From positions 620,001-684,000 of the forward strand of contig NZ_CP141285.1 of the NCBI RefSeq assembly GCF_035319885.1: a DNA stretch of 64,000 nucleotides. The letters run 5' to 3'. Made by a program: the position numbers and the translations under genes. The notes beneath the pieces are model-generated. The model ran no database searches and was not told the DNA's origin. It saw only the letters and a program-made list of their open reading frames with translations. Origin of the DNA: Altererythrobacter sp. H2 (GTDB lineage: Bacteria; Pseudomonadota; Alphaproteobacteria; Sphingomonadales; Sphingomonadaceae). Of this stretch, positions 1-9,001 are shown in pieces (within the stretch, counting starts at the first letter, position 1; every line of letters begins with the position of its first letter).

Positions 1-1
1 G

Positions 2-787
2 TTTGCCTGGATCATGATCGGTCTGACCGGCAACCTGCCGCAGTGGTCGGCCGTGGCGCTCGGCTATTACGCCGTTTTCTCGTGGGCCTGTGTCCTGCGG
101 CAGAAAGACCCGCCAACCTTCCGCCTGATCTGGGGAACGCCGGCGTTTATCTGTACGACGCTCGGATATGGCCTCGTGGCGCTGGCAGCCTATGCTCTGG
201 CGTTCTGGTCCGCGCCTTATGCCGAACAGGTTCTTGGCCTGCCCAAATCGGAACTGGCTTTCGTCCTCGGTGCCAATGGCGCGGCAAGCGGGTTTATCGG
301 GGTCATTCTCGGGGGCCGGTTGGCTGATATACTGCGGGCACGGAATCCTGCGGGACGGATTCTGGTCATCCTGTTCGGAGTGATTGCACCCGTCATCCCG
401 ATCTGGATCGGCTATTCGACCGATAACGTCCTGCTCTTCTACGTCATGAACTTCCTTGCCGGAATGTTTGGCGCGGCTGCGCTTGGCGCGGCAGCGGCAA
501 CGACGCAGGACCTCGTGCTCCCGCGGATGCGCGGCACGGCGACGGCTTCGTTTTTCCTCGGAACGACGTTGGTCGGGCTGTGTTTCGGCCCCTACATGGT
601 GGGCCAGATTTCTGATCTGACCGGAACCATGGTGGATGGGCAACTCGTGGGCGACCTGCGGACAGGGATCCTGTCACTGATCGGCGTGGCGCCGATTGCC
701 GTGGTTCTGTTGCTGTATGCTTACCGCGCCGTCCCCGAGGCGGAAGCGTCGCTGCTCGAACGTTCGGGCGAGCGCGCTTCTGCCTGA
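2..787 (+). CDS. MFS transporter, C-terminal part (5' end outside window)
   Basis: The open frame runs in from the left edge, so the true start is upstream; the first internal ATG is at 14. About seven hydrophobic segments are visible (roughly residues 12-30, 44-67, 83-103, 114-133, 138-163, 176-198 and 218-239 counted from that ATG). The loop GGRLADI resembles the conserved cytoplasmic loop motif between TM8 and TM9 of major facilitator transporters. It therefore looks like the C-terminal half of a 12-TM permease in the inner membrane. The substrate cannot be read from the sequence. The protein ends with a short charged tail and is followed by a convergent superoxide dismutase gene. Confidence 0.8.
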   Translation, partial: FAWIMIGLTGNLPQWSAVALGYYAVFSWACVLRQKDPPTFRLIWGTPAFICTTLGYGLVALAAYALAFWSAPYAEQVLGLPKSELAFVLGANGAASGFIGVILGGRLADILRARNPAGRILVILFGVIAPVIPIWIGYSTDNVLLFYVMNFLAGMFGAAALGAAAATTQDLVLPRMRGTATASFFLGTTLVGLCFGPYMVGQISDLTGTMVDGQLVGDLRTGILSLIGVAPIAVVLLLYAYRAVPEAEASLLERSGERASA

Positions 788-808
788 TGTAGGAACTGGG
801 CGGCTAGT

Positions 809-1366
809 TCAGTTGCGCGTCAGAACGCCGCATGCGGCGCGGGCACCGGCGTTGCCGGTCGGGTCGGTGCGGTAGTCGTCTTCGCCTGCGTGAATGATCA
901 CCGCAGTGCCGTCAGCATCGAAGATCCAGTTTTCGACCTCAGCGCGGGTGCCAGGCAAATCGAACGAGAGTGAGGCCGTCTGGCGGCTGTCGAACACCAG
1001 GTTCGGCATGTCGCCGACATGGGCACCACCGGGGGCGTCCTTCCCGTGCGCCCGCCCTTGCGGGTTGAGATGGCCGCCGGCCGAGGTGAAGTCAGGGCGG
1101 GTGCATTCGCCCTTCGTGTGCAGGTGAAAACCGCGCGGGCCCGCCGCGATGCCGGTGGCGGCAACTGCCAGTGTGACCTTGTCGCCATTGGCCAGCAATT
1201 GCACTGTCCCGGCTGGCAACCCGTTTGACAGCATCATTGTCGCAGAGCCGATCCGCTCCGTCGGCAGTTCGGCGAGCGTGGAGCAGGCGGCCAAGCTGGC
1301 GGCCGTGATCGTAAGCGGCAGAACGGCCCGGAGAGCACGGTTGGGGCGGGACTGGATGCGGTTCAT
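809..1366 (-). CDS. sodC: Cu/Zn superoxide dismutase family lipoprotein
   Basis: The product is 185 aa from the ATG at 1366 and dismutates superoxide in the periplasm. A signal peptide ends in the lipobox LAAC, so the protein is probably lipid-anchored. The fold signature is present: the copper-ligand pair in GFHLHTKGEC, the zinc/copper loop containing GGHLNP, the metal-site HVGDMPNL, and the C-terminal signature GNAGARAACGV with the second disulfide cysteine. A longer frame opens at 1399, but its extra 11 residues would precede the signal peptide and are unlikely. The gene ends 22 bp after the convergent MFS gene. Identification is secure; the lipoprotein assignment is inferred from the lipobox. 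Confidence 0.9.
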   Translation of the reverse strand: MNRIQSRPNRALRAVLPLTITAASLAACSTLAELPTERIGSATMMLSNGLPAGTVQLLANGDKVTLAVAATGIAAGPRGFHLHTKGECTRPDFTSAGGHLNPQGRAHGKDAPGGAHVGDMPNLVFDSRQTASLSFDLPGTRAEVENWIFDADGTAVIIHAGEDDYRTDPTGNAGARAACGVLTRN

Positions 1367-1403
1367 GACGGGTTCCTCTATCGGTACTGACCCAGCCACA
1401 ACG

Positions 1404-1431
1404 AAAAAGGGGCCGGATTGCTCCGGCCCCT
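1404..1431 (-). terminator. Rho-independent terminator of the OmpA gene (also T-rich on the other strand)
   Basis: A perfect 10-bp stem (1408-1417 with 1422-1431, arms AGGGGCCGGA / TCCGGCCCCT) has a 4-base loop. Read on the minus strand it is followed by five T, as expected just downstream of the OmpA stop at 1460. On the plus strand a looser T-rich run follows, so it may act in both directions. Confidence 0.8.
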
Positions 1432-1459
1432 CTTATCTTTTTTCCCGAAGGTGGGAAGC

Positions 1460-2587
1460 TTACATGCCCGAGTTCGGACCGTAAGTGATTTCCACGCGGC
1501 GGTTCTGCAGTTCGCGCACGCCATCAGCGGTCGGAACGCGCGGCTGGGATTCGCCGAAGCCCTGGCTGCTGATCCGGCCATCGGGAACACCGCGACCTGC
1601 GAGGTACTGGCGGACCGAGGCGTTGCGACGCTCCGACAGACCCTGGTTGTAGGTGGCTGCACCCGAACGGTCAGCGTGACCGGCAAGCATGACCGAAGCC
1701 GTGCCGCAGTTCCGGTAGGCCGAAACAGCGTTATCGAGGATGGTTGCCGCTTCCGGAGTGATGTCCGAACGATCCCAGTCAAAGAACACGATATACGGGC
1801 CCTTGTTGCACGCTGCCACTGGCGGCGGCGGCGGCGGGGGAGGCGGCGGGGGAGGCGGCGGCGGCGGCGGCGGGGGAGGCGGCGGCGCAGCTTCCGGCGC
1901 ACCGCCGAAGTTGTAGGTCAGCGTGCCGAGCAGCGAGTGCGAGCGGAACTTGGCATCAAGGTCACGTCCGATCGTGTCGGTCAGGCCGACGTTTTCAGCC
2001 GTGAACATGCGGTAGCGCAGGCCCACGTCCCAAGAGTCGCTGAGCGGAGCGCGAATTCCGGCGAGGACCTGCCAGGCAAGGCCGCTGTCCGAATCGTCAA
2101 ATGCACCCGGGCCGCTCGCATCGATGGTTGCGTCGAGCGCGGTCCGCGCGACACCGATACCACCGCCGACGAAGCCCTGCAGGCCGTCATCATCGCCGAA
2201 GTCGAGCAAGCCATTCAGCATGAAGCTGAGCACATTGGCTTCACCGCGCGCAGGAAACTGGCCGTTCGCAAGACCACCCTGCGAGACCGGATCGGCCTGC
2301 ACACCGGCGGAGTCAGCCGACAGGCCCTTGATGTCAGCCGCACGGTAGCCAGCTTCAGCTTCGAGGCGGAAGCCGCCGAAGTCGTAACCAACGATGCCGC
2401 CGAAATCGTAGCCGGTCTTGGCGTCCAGTTCGATGTTGTCGTTACCGGAGTCATTTACTTCCATGCCGATGTCTTCAACGATCATCGGGCCACCACCAAG
2501 TTCGATGTACCATTGGCCATCACGGGCGAGAGCAGGCGAAGCAAGGGCCGTTGAGGCCAGCGCCATGCCAATCACGAGATTCCGCAT
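1460..2587 (-). CDS. OmpA family outer membrane protein with polyproline linker
   Basis: The product is 375 aa. A signal peptide (cleavage after ASPALA) leads into a beta-barrel porin domain rich in alternating aromatic/glycine strands (about residues 22-230). Then come a 22-proline linker and a C-terminal OmpA peptidoglycan-binding domain (about 260-375) with the motifs FFDWDRSDIT, LAGHADRSG, LSERRNASVRQYL and NRRVEI. It links the outer membrane to the cell wall. A good ribosome site (AAGGGGAA) lies about 8 nt before the ATG at 2587. The linker DNA is a near-pure CGG/CCG tract that could change length by slippage. The gene has its own terminator at 1404-1431. Confidence 0.93.
   Translation of the reverse strand: MRNLVIGMALASTALASPALARDGQWYIELGGGPMIVEDIGMEVNDSGNDNIELDAKTGYDFGGIVGYDFGGFRLEAEAGYRAADIKGLSADSAGVQADPVSQGGLANGQFPARGEANVLSFMLNGLLDFGDDDGLQGFVGGGIGVARTALDATIDASGPGAFDDSDSGLAWQVLAGIRAPLSDSWDVGLRYRMFTAENVGLTDTIGRDLDAKFRSHSLLGTLTYNFGGAPEAAPPPPPPPPPPPPPPPPPPPPPPVAACNKGPYIVFFDWDRSDITPEAATILDNAVSAYRNCGTASVMLAGHADRSGAATYNQGLSERRNASVRQYLAGRGVPDGRISSQGFGESQPRVPTADGVRELQNRRVEITYGPNSGM
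1820..1885. repeat. GC-rich triplet tract encoding 22 consecutive prolines
   Basis: The tract is 66 bp of CGG/GGG/TGG-type triplets on the plus strand, read as 22 proline codons in the OmpA-family gene. It is a low-complexity microsatellite-like run in which gain or loss of whole triplets would keep the reading frame and change linker length. Confidence 0.9.
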
Positions 2588-2779
2588 TACATATTTCCCC
2601 TTTTTAGCGAAAATTTATCCACCGAGCGGACTTTTTCTAACTTTTCCACCCGCCGGAAGCAAGCGACCTTTAGGCCGAAACTGTTGCAAGAATGCCTCTA
2701 AGTCCTCCCAAAACGGGAGGAAACAAGCCGAAACTTCCCGCTCATTCGCCCTCAACGATGGCAAAGTCAAACGGTTCCC

Positions 2780-3238
2780 TCAAGCTTGCGGAAAAATACC
2801 GCACCCGGCCAGTACAGCTATCAAGGCATTGATTGCACTACGCGCTTCTGCATCAACCGTTTCGCCCCCGGCGGCAGCGGGAGGCGCTGAGGCTGCCTGC
2901 CAGCCGTCTCTATAGAACCGGGACTGGCCTACCGCCTCGTCCCACACCCGCATCCCGGCGTGTGGCGCAACAAACAGCCAGTCCGCCCCGGTCCAACCTG
3001 CCAGCGAATCAGCCTTGCCAGACCATAGGCCGGTCGCACCCGGTCCGATCAACCAGCATTCGCCCGGCTGGGGCGTGACTGGGGGGTCGGAGGCAATGCC
3101 CATGATCCGGGGATGAACCAGCAGATCGAGTCGCGCGAGCGCCTCGTTCACATGCAGTTCCTTCTGCGCCTGACCGGCGAAGAGGTACGGCAGGGCGTGA
3201 CGGGGGGAGGCATCGGGAAAGGCAAGAGGTTCTGGCAT
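2780..3238 (-). CDS. DUF2793 domain-containing protein at the distal end of the GTA cluster
   Basis: The product is 152 aa. The sequence matches the DUF2793 family, found at the tail end of phage and GTA modules: an N-terminal part with AGQAQKELHVNEAL, the central GECWLIG and the WLFVAPHAGMRVWDE region. It is the last gene of the leftward GTA operon, 27 bp after the g15-like gene, and is probably a virion accessory such as a fibre or receptor-interacting piece; that role is inferred from position only. The C-terminal 35 residues look helical and hydrophobic (SAINALIAVLAGCGIF). The 192 bp between this gene and the OmpA gene hold the OmpA promoter region; I see no other gene there. Confidence 0.8.
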   Translation of the reverse strand: MPEPLAFPDASPRHALPYLFAGQAQKELHVNEALARLDLLVHPRIMGIASDPPVTPQPGECWLIGPGATGLWSGKADSLAGWTGADWLFVAPHAGMRVWDEAVGQSRFYRDGWQAASAPPAAAGGETVDAEARSAINALIAVLAGCGIFPQA

Positions 3239-3265
3239 GGTGTGTCTCGCTGGCAGGGTTCAAGC

Positions 3266-5440
3266 TCAAGGAACAGGAAGCAGCAAAGGGTCGGACAGCG
3301 CGTGGCTGCCAATCTGGCGAACCCAGAGCGGCTCGCTGGCTGGTAGCGCGGCGTACGCGGCAGCATCGAGGACAAGTTGGGGAGAGGCGGTTTCCCACGA
3401 TCGGGTGGGGCGCTCTAGAGGGCCTGTGCCAACCAGATAGAGTTCGCCTTGTTCGACCAGCGGCACGTCCACACCGTCAGTCCAGAGCCACGCCCCCCGC
3501 GCGCGGCGGGTCCAGCCATACCGGACGCTGCCATCGGATAAATGCACGCGGCGCGCGTGTATCGGGCTGAGGGGCTTCAGGCTTGCGCCCGGATTGTCCA
3601 GGGCGGCCGCAACGGGCCGGCTATCGGCAAGGCCGCTGGCAACAAACAGGTCCGCAGCGGCTGCGGCCGGGCCCAGCCCTTCGACCGGGATCAGGGCCTG
3701 GTCGAGGAGGATAACCAGAGTGTCAGGAAGATGACCTTGCTGCGCCTGCTTCTCGGTCCCGCCGCGTCCACGCAGCAGCCCGTCTAGCCGCCAGCGCGAT
3801 CCCCCGAGCGCAGTCGCCTCGACAAACTGGACGATCTCCGTGCCGACAAGCAGGCGGTTGGCACCATGTGCCAGTGCCCGGACGCTGGCCGGCTCCAGCA
3901 CCATGTCGGGTGCAATCAGCTCCACCTCCAGACTGGCGCCATAGTCCAGCATGAGCCCGGGTGAACCCGCCAGCGGGGTGGTTGTCACACCCGCTATTGC
4001 CCTGCTCCGGCCGCTGGTTCCGACAGGAACCAGCCCTCCGGCCTGATCGACCAGAAGCTCCGCGCCGCTCCAGCCTGCGCTTGCCGCGCTGGCAGCAAGA
4101 TAACGCCGTGGCTGATCCGGGGTGCCGGTCCCGTCGAGCGGCAATTCGAAGGCCCATAGTCTCGTCGGAGCCGGGTCAAGGTCAGGTGGCAGAATGAAAT
4201 GGCCCGGATCGCTTGCGACCTGATCCAGGATGGCAGCGCGGGTCCGTTCGAGGGTCAGCTCTATCCCGCCTTCGCGCCATTCCCAGTCGGTGATCATCCA
4301 TTTGCCGGCTCTCCCGGGCACTGCCACTAGCTGACCCGGTCCGATCAGGGGATCGATCTCTGCCATGCGCCAGCGAAGGCGGGTGCTCTGGCTGGTGGCG
4401 CGCACCCATGCCGATCGCAGGAGATGCCTCGCTACCGGTGCGTCGAACACGGCGGGAAACTCAAGCGTCTCGCCTCCGGTGCCGGCTCCGCCTTCAAGCC
4501 GTTGGACCCCTGGCTGGAAGTCCCGCGCGGGATCGTAATAGCGGATGGCTTCGACTGCCTGCGCACGTGCCGTGGAATGGCTTGTTGCCCGGCCCGATCT
4601 TTGCCCGAAACCGTCTTCATCCGGTGCACCGGTCGGGGGAGGCAGTAACAAAGCGGGCAGCGACGATGGGGCTGCCGGCTTGACCAGGAGACGGTCGCTT
4701 GCAGCGTCGGTAACCGACGGATAGAGCAGATCGATCAGGCTGGCCGCCTCACGTAGCGAGCCGGAAGTCTGTTCGAACCCGCGCAGACCGTCGAGCGGCC
4801 GATCCGCTTCGATCTGCCTCCCCGCCGGGGAAAGCAGCCCCTCAAGCGAGAGCGGTTCGCCATCGGCGAAAACCTCGAACGAAAGCGCCGGGATGCGGTT
4901 GCCGAAATCCGCCAGTTGCAGATCCTCGAACACGACATAGGCGCAGCCGCGAAACGCCGGGCACGATGGCCCCAGCGCCGACGCCAACAGGGGGTCGGGC
5001 TGCTGGTCAGGATGGCCTTGATGAACGCGCAGCGTCCCGCCTGTCTTGAGTTCACCGGATGCGCCACGAATGAGCTGGCCATCGGCCCAGATACGGCCGA
5101 CGCGCTCGATCGGCCGACTCGACAGAGCGACTGCGAACGAGGTGGAGTAGCTGTAACTGGTTACGCTGGGTTTGCCCTTGCCGCCACCGCTGCTGGCGCC
5201 CCTTTCAACGAGGTCGGTCGCCCAGATGATCGTGCCGGCAACCCGCGCCATGCCGAAAACCCGGGCGATGGGCTGGCCATAACTGGAGGTCGAGATCGCC
5301 AGGTCCTTCAGGCGCGGTCCTTCGCGCGAGGAGCGACCGATAAGGGCCGAATCGAGCTGTCGGCCGGCCAGCGCGCCAATCGCTCCGCCCAGTGGCCCGC
5401 CGATCAGCGTTCCCAGCGCGCCCAGTACCAGTGTTGCCAT
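3266..5440 (-). CDS. GTA baseplate hub / host-specificity protein, g15-like, without a TIM-barrel domain
   Basis: The product is 724 aa from the ATG at 5440 (MATLVLGALG). A longer frame opens at 5584, but it overlaps the peptidase gene and its extra residues look like noise. The N-terminus carries a glycine-rich hydrophobic segment (GALGTLIGGPLGGAIGALAG), followed by the phage tail/baseplate-like region (SYGQPIARVFGMARVAGTIIW) typical of GTA g15 homologues. The C-terminal third is beta-rich and resembles the C-terminal part of Rcc01698-type proteins. In Rhodobacter the homologue is about 1300 aa and carries a TIM-barrel-like domain that appears to be absent here. The gene starts 5 bp after the peptidase stop. 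It probably forms the tail-tip megacomplex that contacts the recipient cell. Confidence 0.85.
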   Translation of the reverse strand: MATLVLGALGTLIGGPLGGAIGALAGRQLDSALIGRSSREGPRLKDLAISTSSYGQPIARVFGMARVAGTIIWATDLVERGASSGGGKGKPSVTSYSYSTSFAVALSSRPIERVGRIWADGQLIRGASGELKTGGTLRVHQGHPDQQPDPLLASALGPSCPAFRGCAYVVFEDLQLADFGNRIPALSFEVFADGEPLSLEGLLSPAGRQIEADRPLDGLRGFEQTSGSLREAASLIDLLYPSVTDAASDRLLVKPAAPSSLPALLLPPPTGAPDEDGFGQRSGRATSHSTARAQAVEAIRYYDPARDFQPGVQRLEGGAGTGGETLEFPAVFDAPVARHLLRSAWVRATSQSTRLRWRMAEIDPLIGPGQLVAVPGRAGKWMITDWEWREGGIELTLERTRAAILDQVASDPGHFILPPDLDPAPTRLWAFELPLDGTGTPDQPRRYLAASAASAGWSGAELLVDQAGGLVPVGTSGRSRAIAGVTTTPLAGSPGLMLDYGASLEVELIAPDMVLEPASVRALAHGANRLLVGTEIVQFVEATALGGSRWRLDGLLRGRGGTEKQAQQGHLPDTLVILLDQALIPVEGLGPAAAAADLFVASGLADSRPVAAALDNPGASLKPLSPIHARRVHLSDGSVRYGWTRRARGAWLWTDGVDVPLVEQGELYLVGTGPLERPTRSWETASPQLVLDAAAYAALPASEPLWVRQIGSHALSDPLLLPVP

Positions 5441-5445
5441 GGTGA

Positions 5446-5856
5446 TCAGTCTTTCGTGCGATAGCGCCAGTGGCGCATAACGGGCCACGATAGCGGACCC
5501 GGCAGGGCGACCACCCGGCCGAGCCCGGCATGGGCATGGATGAAGGTCCGGCAATCTGCCGCCACCAGCAGGTGATGCTGCCACGGTCCGGGAACTGCGA
5601 GGACCACGTCGCCGGGTCGATGTTCACCAGTTACGGAGAACAGCCCGATGCGGGCGGCCATGGCCAGGTGCGCGGTTATGTCCCGGTTGCGCAATCGGTA
5701 TCCGACCGGCGGGTGGGCCGTTATGCCGGCATCCCTGAATGCAGCGGCAACCAGCCCGACGCAATCGAGACCCGTGGCAGGATCGCGACCGTGCAGCCGA
5801 AACGGGGCGCCGACCAGCGCCCTTGCCGCTGCTGCGATGGCCATGCCTTCGGTCAT
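5446..5856 (-). CDS. GTA NlpC/P60 family cell-wall peptidase, g14-like
   Basis: The product is 136 aa. The papain-like NlpC/P60 fold is indicated by the catalytic cysteine in GLDCVGL (residue 32) and the histidine in WQHHLLV (94/95). The spacing and length fit the short GTA g14 peptidase, thought to open the recipient peptidoglycan during DNA entry. The start codon overlaps the stop of the upstream DUF2163 gene by four bases (ATGA), so the two are translationally coupled. It is followed directly by the g15-like hub gene, as in Rhodobacter GTA. Confidence 0.92.
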   Translation of the reverse strand: MTEGMAIAAAARALVGAPFRLHGRDPATGLDCVGLVAAAFRDAGITAHPPVGYRLRNRDITAHLAMAARIGLFSVTGEHRPGDVVLAVPGPWQHHLLVAADCRTFIHAHAGLGRVVALPGPLSWPVMRHWRYRTKD

Positions 5857-6668
5857 GATGACCTCGGGTAGCGGGCAATCAGGTCATTGCCGGGCAGGAA
5901 CGGCTCGCCCTGGAAATTGGCCGCGTTGGCAAAGCGGGACGTGCAGGTTGCCAGCGTCCGGTCACACCCCTGGCGCAGTCTCGCCCGGGTGCCCGGCGGC
6001 ACTTCGCAATCGAGCGCCCGGTCCAGTATCAGGCCCGTCGCATCGGCATCGACCACGCGCGCCCGCACGCCTGCCGCTGGGCCGTCCAGCCAGTGCAGCG
6101 CGCCATGCTGGTAAAGTGGGTGGTCGAGGCCGCTGAACCGCAGCCGTTCGCCATCTGCCACTACCGCTTCGATCGCAGCAATCATGGTGTAGCGGGCCGG
6201 ATTGAGTGTGCAGCCCGGCCCGCAGAACCGTGCGCGGCACAGCGGGCTGCTGCGTGGAACGGGGTCGATATCGAGCAGCGTCTTGGCCGAGCGCAGGTCG
6301 GCGCTGAACTGCCCGTCGGACAAGGACACCGCGCCGAGCACGCCGCTGTAGAGGGCCAAGGCCTCCAGCGTTTCCCAGTCGACCACGCCCAGCGTAACCG
6401 ATGCGCCATCGTAACGACCGGCCGCAAGGTCGGCCTCGCTGATGCTGTCGTGGGAGAGCGCCCCTTCCACTTCGGCGCTGTCATCGTCGAACCCGGCGCT
6501 CTTGCGGATTGCGCTGGGTACCATGCCGGGCGCGGCGCGGTGCAGCAGTCCGCCGAACCACAGATCGCGATCATGCGAGGTGAAGCCCAGCGCCGCGCCG
6601 TCGCGCCGGAACACCTGCCAGTAAAGGGCGACCCCCTCCAGCTCACTGGCAAAGAACACCCGGCTCAT
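5853..6668 (-). CDS. GTA DUF2163 protein, g13-like baseplate hub subunit
   Basis: The product is 271 aa from the ATG at 6668; the longer frame opening at 7178 lies inside the neighbouring gene and is not used. It matches the DUF2163 / BR0599 family with the N-terminal pattern LYWQVFRRDGAALGFTSHDRDL and the C-terminal cysteine cluster (CRARFCGPGCTLN and CDRTLATCTSRF) that may bind an iron-sulfur cluster or metal, as described for the RcGTA hub. It overlaps both neighbours by four bases. Its role is as a structural piece between the distal tail protein and the tail-tip hub. Confidence 0.92.
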   Translation of the reverse strand: MSRVFFASELEGVALYWQVFRRDGAALGFTSHDRDLWFGGLLHRAAPGMVPSAIRKSAGFDDDSAEVEGALSHDSISEADLAAGRYDGASVTLGVVDWETLEALALYSGVLGAVSLSDGQFSADLRSAKTLLDIDPVPRSSPLCRARFCGPGCTLNPARYTMIAAIEAVVADGERLRFSGLDHPLYQHGALHWLDGPAAGVRARVVDADATGLILDRALDCEVPPGTRARLRQGCDRTLATCTSRFANAANFQGEPFLPGNDLIARYPRSS

Positions 6669-8989
6669 GCGGTCGCCTCGCGCACCTCGACCAGTGGTAC
6701 GGATGGCGCTTCCCCTGCGGCAAAGGCTGCGCCCGAGACATCGAGCCGGTCTTCGGCAAAACGCACCGGCACATCGAACAGGTACCCGGCGCGCACTTCG
6801 GCCCCGGTGGGAGGAGCCTCGGCGAAAACGATCACCCCGCCCGGTTCCAGCGTCCAGCCCTGGGCCGCGCTGCCATTGATGCTTAGACTGACGGTTCCGG
6901 CGCGCGGGCGGGTGATCCGGCGGACCTGGGCCTCGGGCCCCTCGCCATAGCGTTTCACCAGCGCAAAGGTCGCCGTGAGCCCGTCCCCGATGCCGAGCAG
7001 CTGGTCGGTGGGCCCGGGTTGCCCGGACATGCCGCTGGAACTGCAGTCGAACGGGTCGGCCAGACGGAAGGCGCGCGCCGCCCCGCGCCGGGCGCGAAAG
7101 AACTGCAACAGCACCGCCAGCTCTGCTTCGGACCGGATGCCGGGGCCCACATCGTAGCTCATCCGCGCATCGCTCCACAGCGAGGCGCGCCGCTCATGGC
7201 CCGAGGCCATCACGCTGACAGTGGTGGAAAACTCCGGGCTGGCCGAAGCATCACGGCCCAGCGCAAGCGGATAAAGCACGTCATCGAAGGCTTGCATGGT
7301 CGGCTCCTCAGGCGGGGGAAGGCGGACGTAACCGTCACGGGCGACCTGCGGCAGCGCCCAGACATAACGGCGTGGCAGATCGCGCATCGGCGGGGCATCA
7401 AGGGCGGCGTCGATCGCGCGCCAGAACGGGTCTGCATCCTCGGGCAAAAGGACAAAGCCTGACAGGTACTCCGTGCGCGCGACGGGATAGCCCAGGCGCT
7501 GAGTGGCAAACGTCCAGCCGTTTCGCCGCGCCGCTTCCCGGCCTGCGGTCAGCCAGTCGTAATCCTCCAGCTGCAATCCTTCGTAGGCGGGCCAGGCCCA
7601 GCCGGCGGGCAGGTTCGCCCGGTAAAGCTCGGGCATGGCAGGATCGAGCACTGTGGGGGTGAACACCAGCAGGCGGGTTTCCGAGCTTGTTCCCAGCTCC
7701 TGCCGCACCCGGAAGCGCATCGTGCTGGTGGATTGGGCCAGCACTGCCCCTGCCTGGTCGAGCAGGTACTTCTGCGCGGCGTCGAGTGGCTGGCGGATGT
7801 CGGCGATGATCGGAGGCGAACCGCCAAAGCGCGCGCGCGCCTCGTTGTCATAAAGGCAGATCCGGCCGTCCGCCATGACCCACCACCATGGCTCCCCGAT
7901 CTGGAACAGCGGCGGCGCCCCGGCAGCCTTGATCAGGCGGGCAAAGCGGCGGAAGGCCTGGCGCAGGAACCCCATGGCAGCGTTGTTGGCGGGTGACAGG
8001 ACGGCCGAAGGGGGCGACCAGCCGGTCAGCGCCGGGCTGCCGTCGTGGGCGCGCTGCATCCATGCTTCCGGGCAGTGCTGCGCCAGCAGTTCGAACGAGA
8101 TTGACACCATCGGCGCCATGTCGAGCGCGACGCAGCGTGCGAAGAAGTCGACATGCCAGGCCTCTGCCGGAACGGCGAGCTCGCAAGTCGGCGAGGCTTC
8201 CAGCCGTCCGCCGACCGGGATGAGCCGGAAGAAATGGCTCATCCCGACATAATGGACGAACCGGCCCCGGTAGCCGAGGCCCTGCATGTTGTGCAGCAGC
8301 CGGGCCGGCGTCTGGTTGAAGCTGTCGTCATAGGCGGTGCAGATGCCGACGTCGTGCGGCGGCAGGACCACATCCCCGATCGCGATCACCGCGTCCTGCC
8401 CTTCGCAGGCGATGTCGAGCATTTCCGCCCAGCCGTTGACCCGCGCAGGTAGCAGGGCAGTCGAGCCCGCCTCGTATCCGGGCGGGACGAGCGAGATGAA
8501 CATGCGGTCGATGGCGTGCGGCCAGACCGGTTCGCCCGGCAGGCTCCACCCCGCCTCCAGCCCGGAAAAGCGCAGCTCGATGGCGGCGTCGGTCGGGCTG
8601 CCGCTGGCGTAGTTCCACAGCCGCACGAACCAGGTCCGCGCCGTGCCGCTGCCGTCCGTGCCCTCGATGGTCAGGGTCGGCCCATTGGGCGCATCAAGCG
8701 GGATGAGCCCGCCCGATCGCCAGCGGAACCGCAGCACGCAGTGCGCGTAGTCGCGCAGCGTTTCGTACCGTAGCAGCGGATGATCGAGCGTGTCTTCGCT
8801 GTCCCAGATCAGCCCCGCCAGTTCGCCGCTGTGGTGGAATTCGCACTCCACCCGCAGGCTGGCCGGGCCGGTGGTGACGACGCTGGCCATCATCGGGCGG
8901 GGGAAGTTGACTGTCCAGTATTGCGGGTCGAACCGCTGGATATGGTCGCGGTCCTGCCCGAGGTGCTGCTTGGCGAGCCAGAATGCCAT
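6665..8989 (-). CDS. GTA g12-like protein: large N-terminal barrel-like region fused to C-terminal DUF2460
   Basis: The product is 774 aa. Only the last ~210 residues (from about MQAFDDVLYPLALGRDA) match DUF2460/TIGR02217, the distal tail protein that forms the whole of g12 in Rhodobacter GTA. The first ~560 residues look like a glycoside-hydrolase-type TIM barrel: beta-strand/helix alternation with aromatic-rich motifs such as CTAYDDSFNQT, FQIGEPWWWV and WPAYEGLQLEDYDW. It is tempting to see here the barrel domain that is missing from the g15-like protein. The gene sits between the tape measure and DUF2163 genes. Family membership of the C-terminus is firm; barrel identity and any sugar-binding role are inferred. 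Confidence 0.85.
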   Translation of the reverse strand: MAFWLAKQHLGQDRDHIQRFDPQYWTVNFPRPMMASVVTTGPASLRVECEFHHSGELAGLIWDSEDTLDHPLLRYETLRDYAHCVLRFRWRSGGLIPLDAPNGPTLTIEGTDGSGTARTWFVRLWNYASGSPTDAAIELRFSGLEAGWSLPGEPVWPHAIDRMFISLVPPGYEAGSTALLPARVNGWAEMLDIACEGQDAVIAIGDVVLPPHDVGICTAYDDSFNQTPARLLHNMQGLGYRGRFVHYVGMSHFFRLIPVGGRLEASPTCELAVPAEAWHVDFFARCVALDMAPMVSISFELLAQHCPEAWMQRAHDGSPALTGWSPPSAVLSPANNAAMGFLRQAFRRFARLIKAAGAPPLFQIGEPWWWVMADGRICLYDNEARARFGGSPPIIADIRQPLDAAQKYLLDQAGAVLAQSTSTMRFRVRQELGTSSETRLLVFTPTVLDPAMPELYRANLPAGWAWPAYEGLQLEDYDWLTAGREAARRNGWTFATQRLGYPVARTEYLSGFVLLPEDADPFWRAIDAALDAPPMRDLPRRYVWALPQVARDGYVRLPPPEEPTMQAFDDVLYPLALGRDASASPEFSTTVSVMASGHERRASLWSDARMSYDVGPGIRSEAELAVLLQFFRARRGAARAFRLADPFDCSSSGMSGQPGPTDQLLGIGDGLTATFALVKRYGEGPEAQVRRITRPRAGTVSLSINGSAAQGWTLEPGGVIVFAEAPPTGAEVRAGYLFDVPVRFAEDRLDVSGAAFAAGEAPSVPLVEVREATA

Positions 8990-9001
8990 TGGTGCTATCC
9001 T

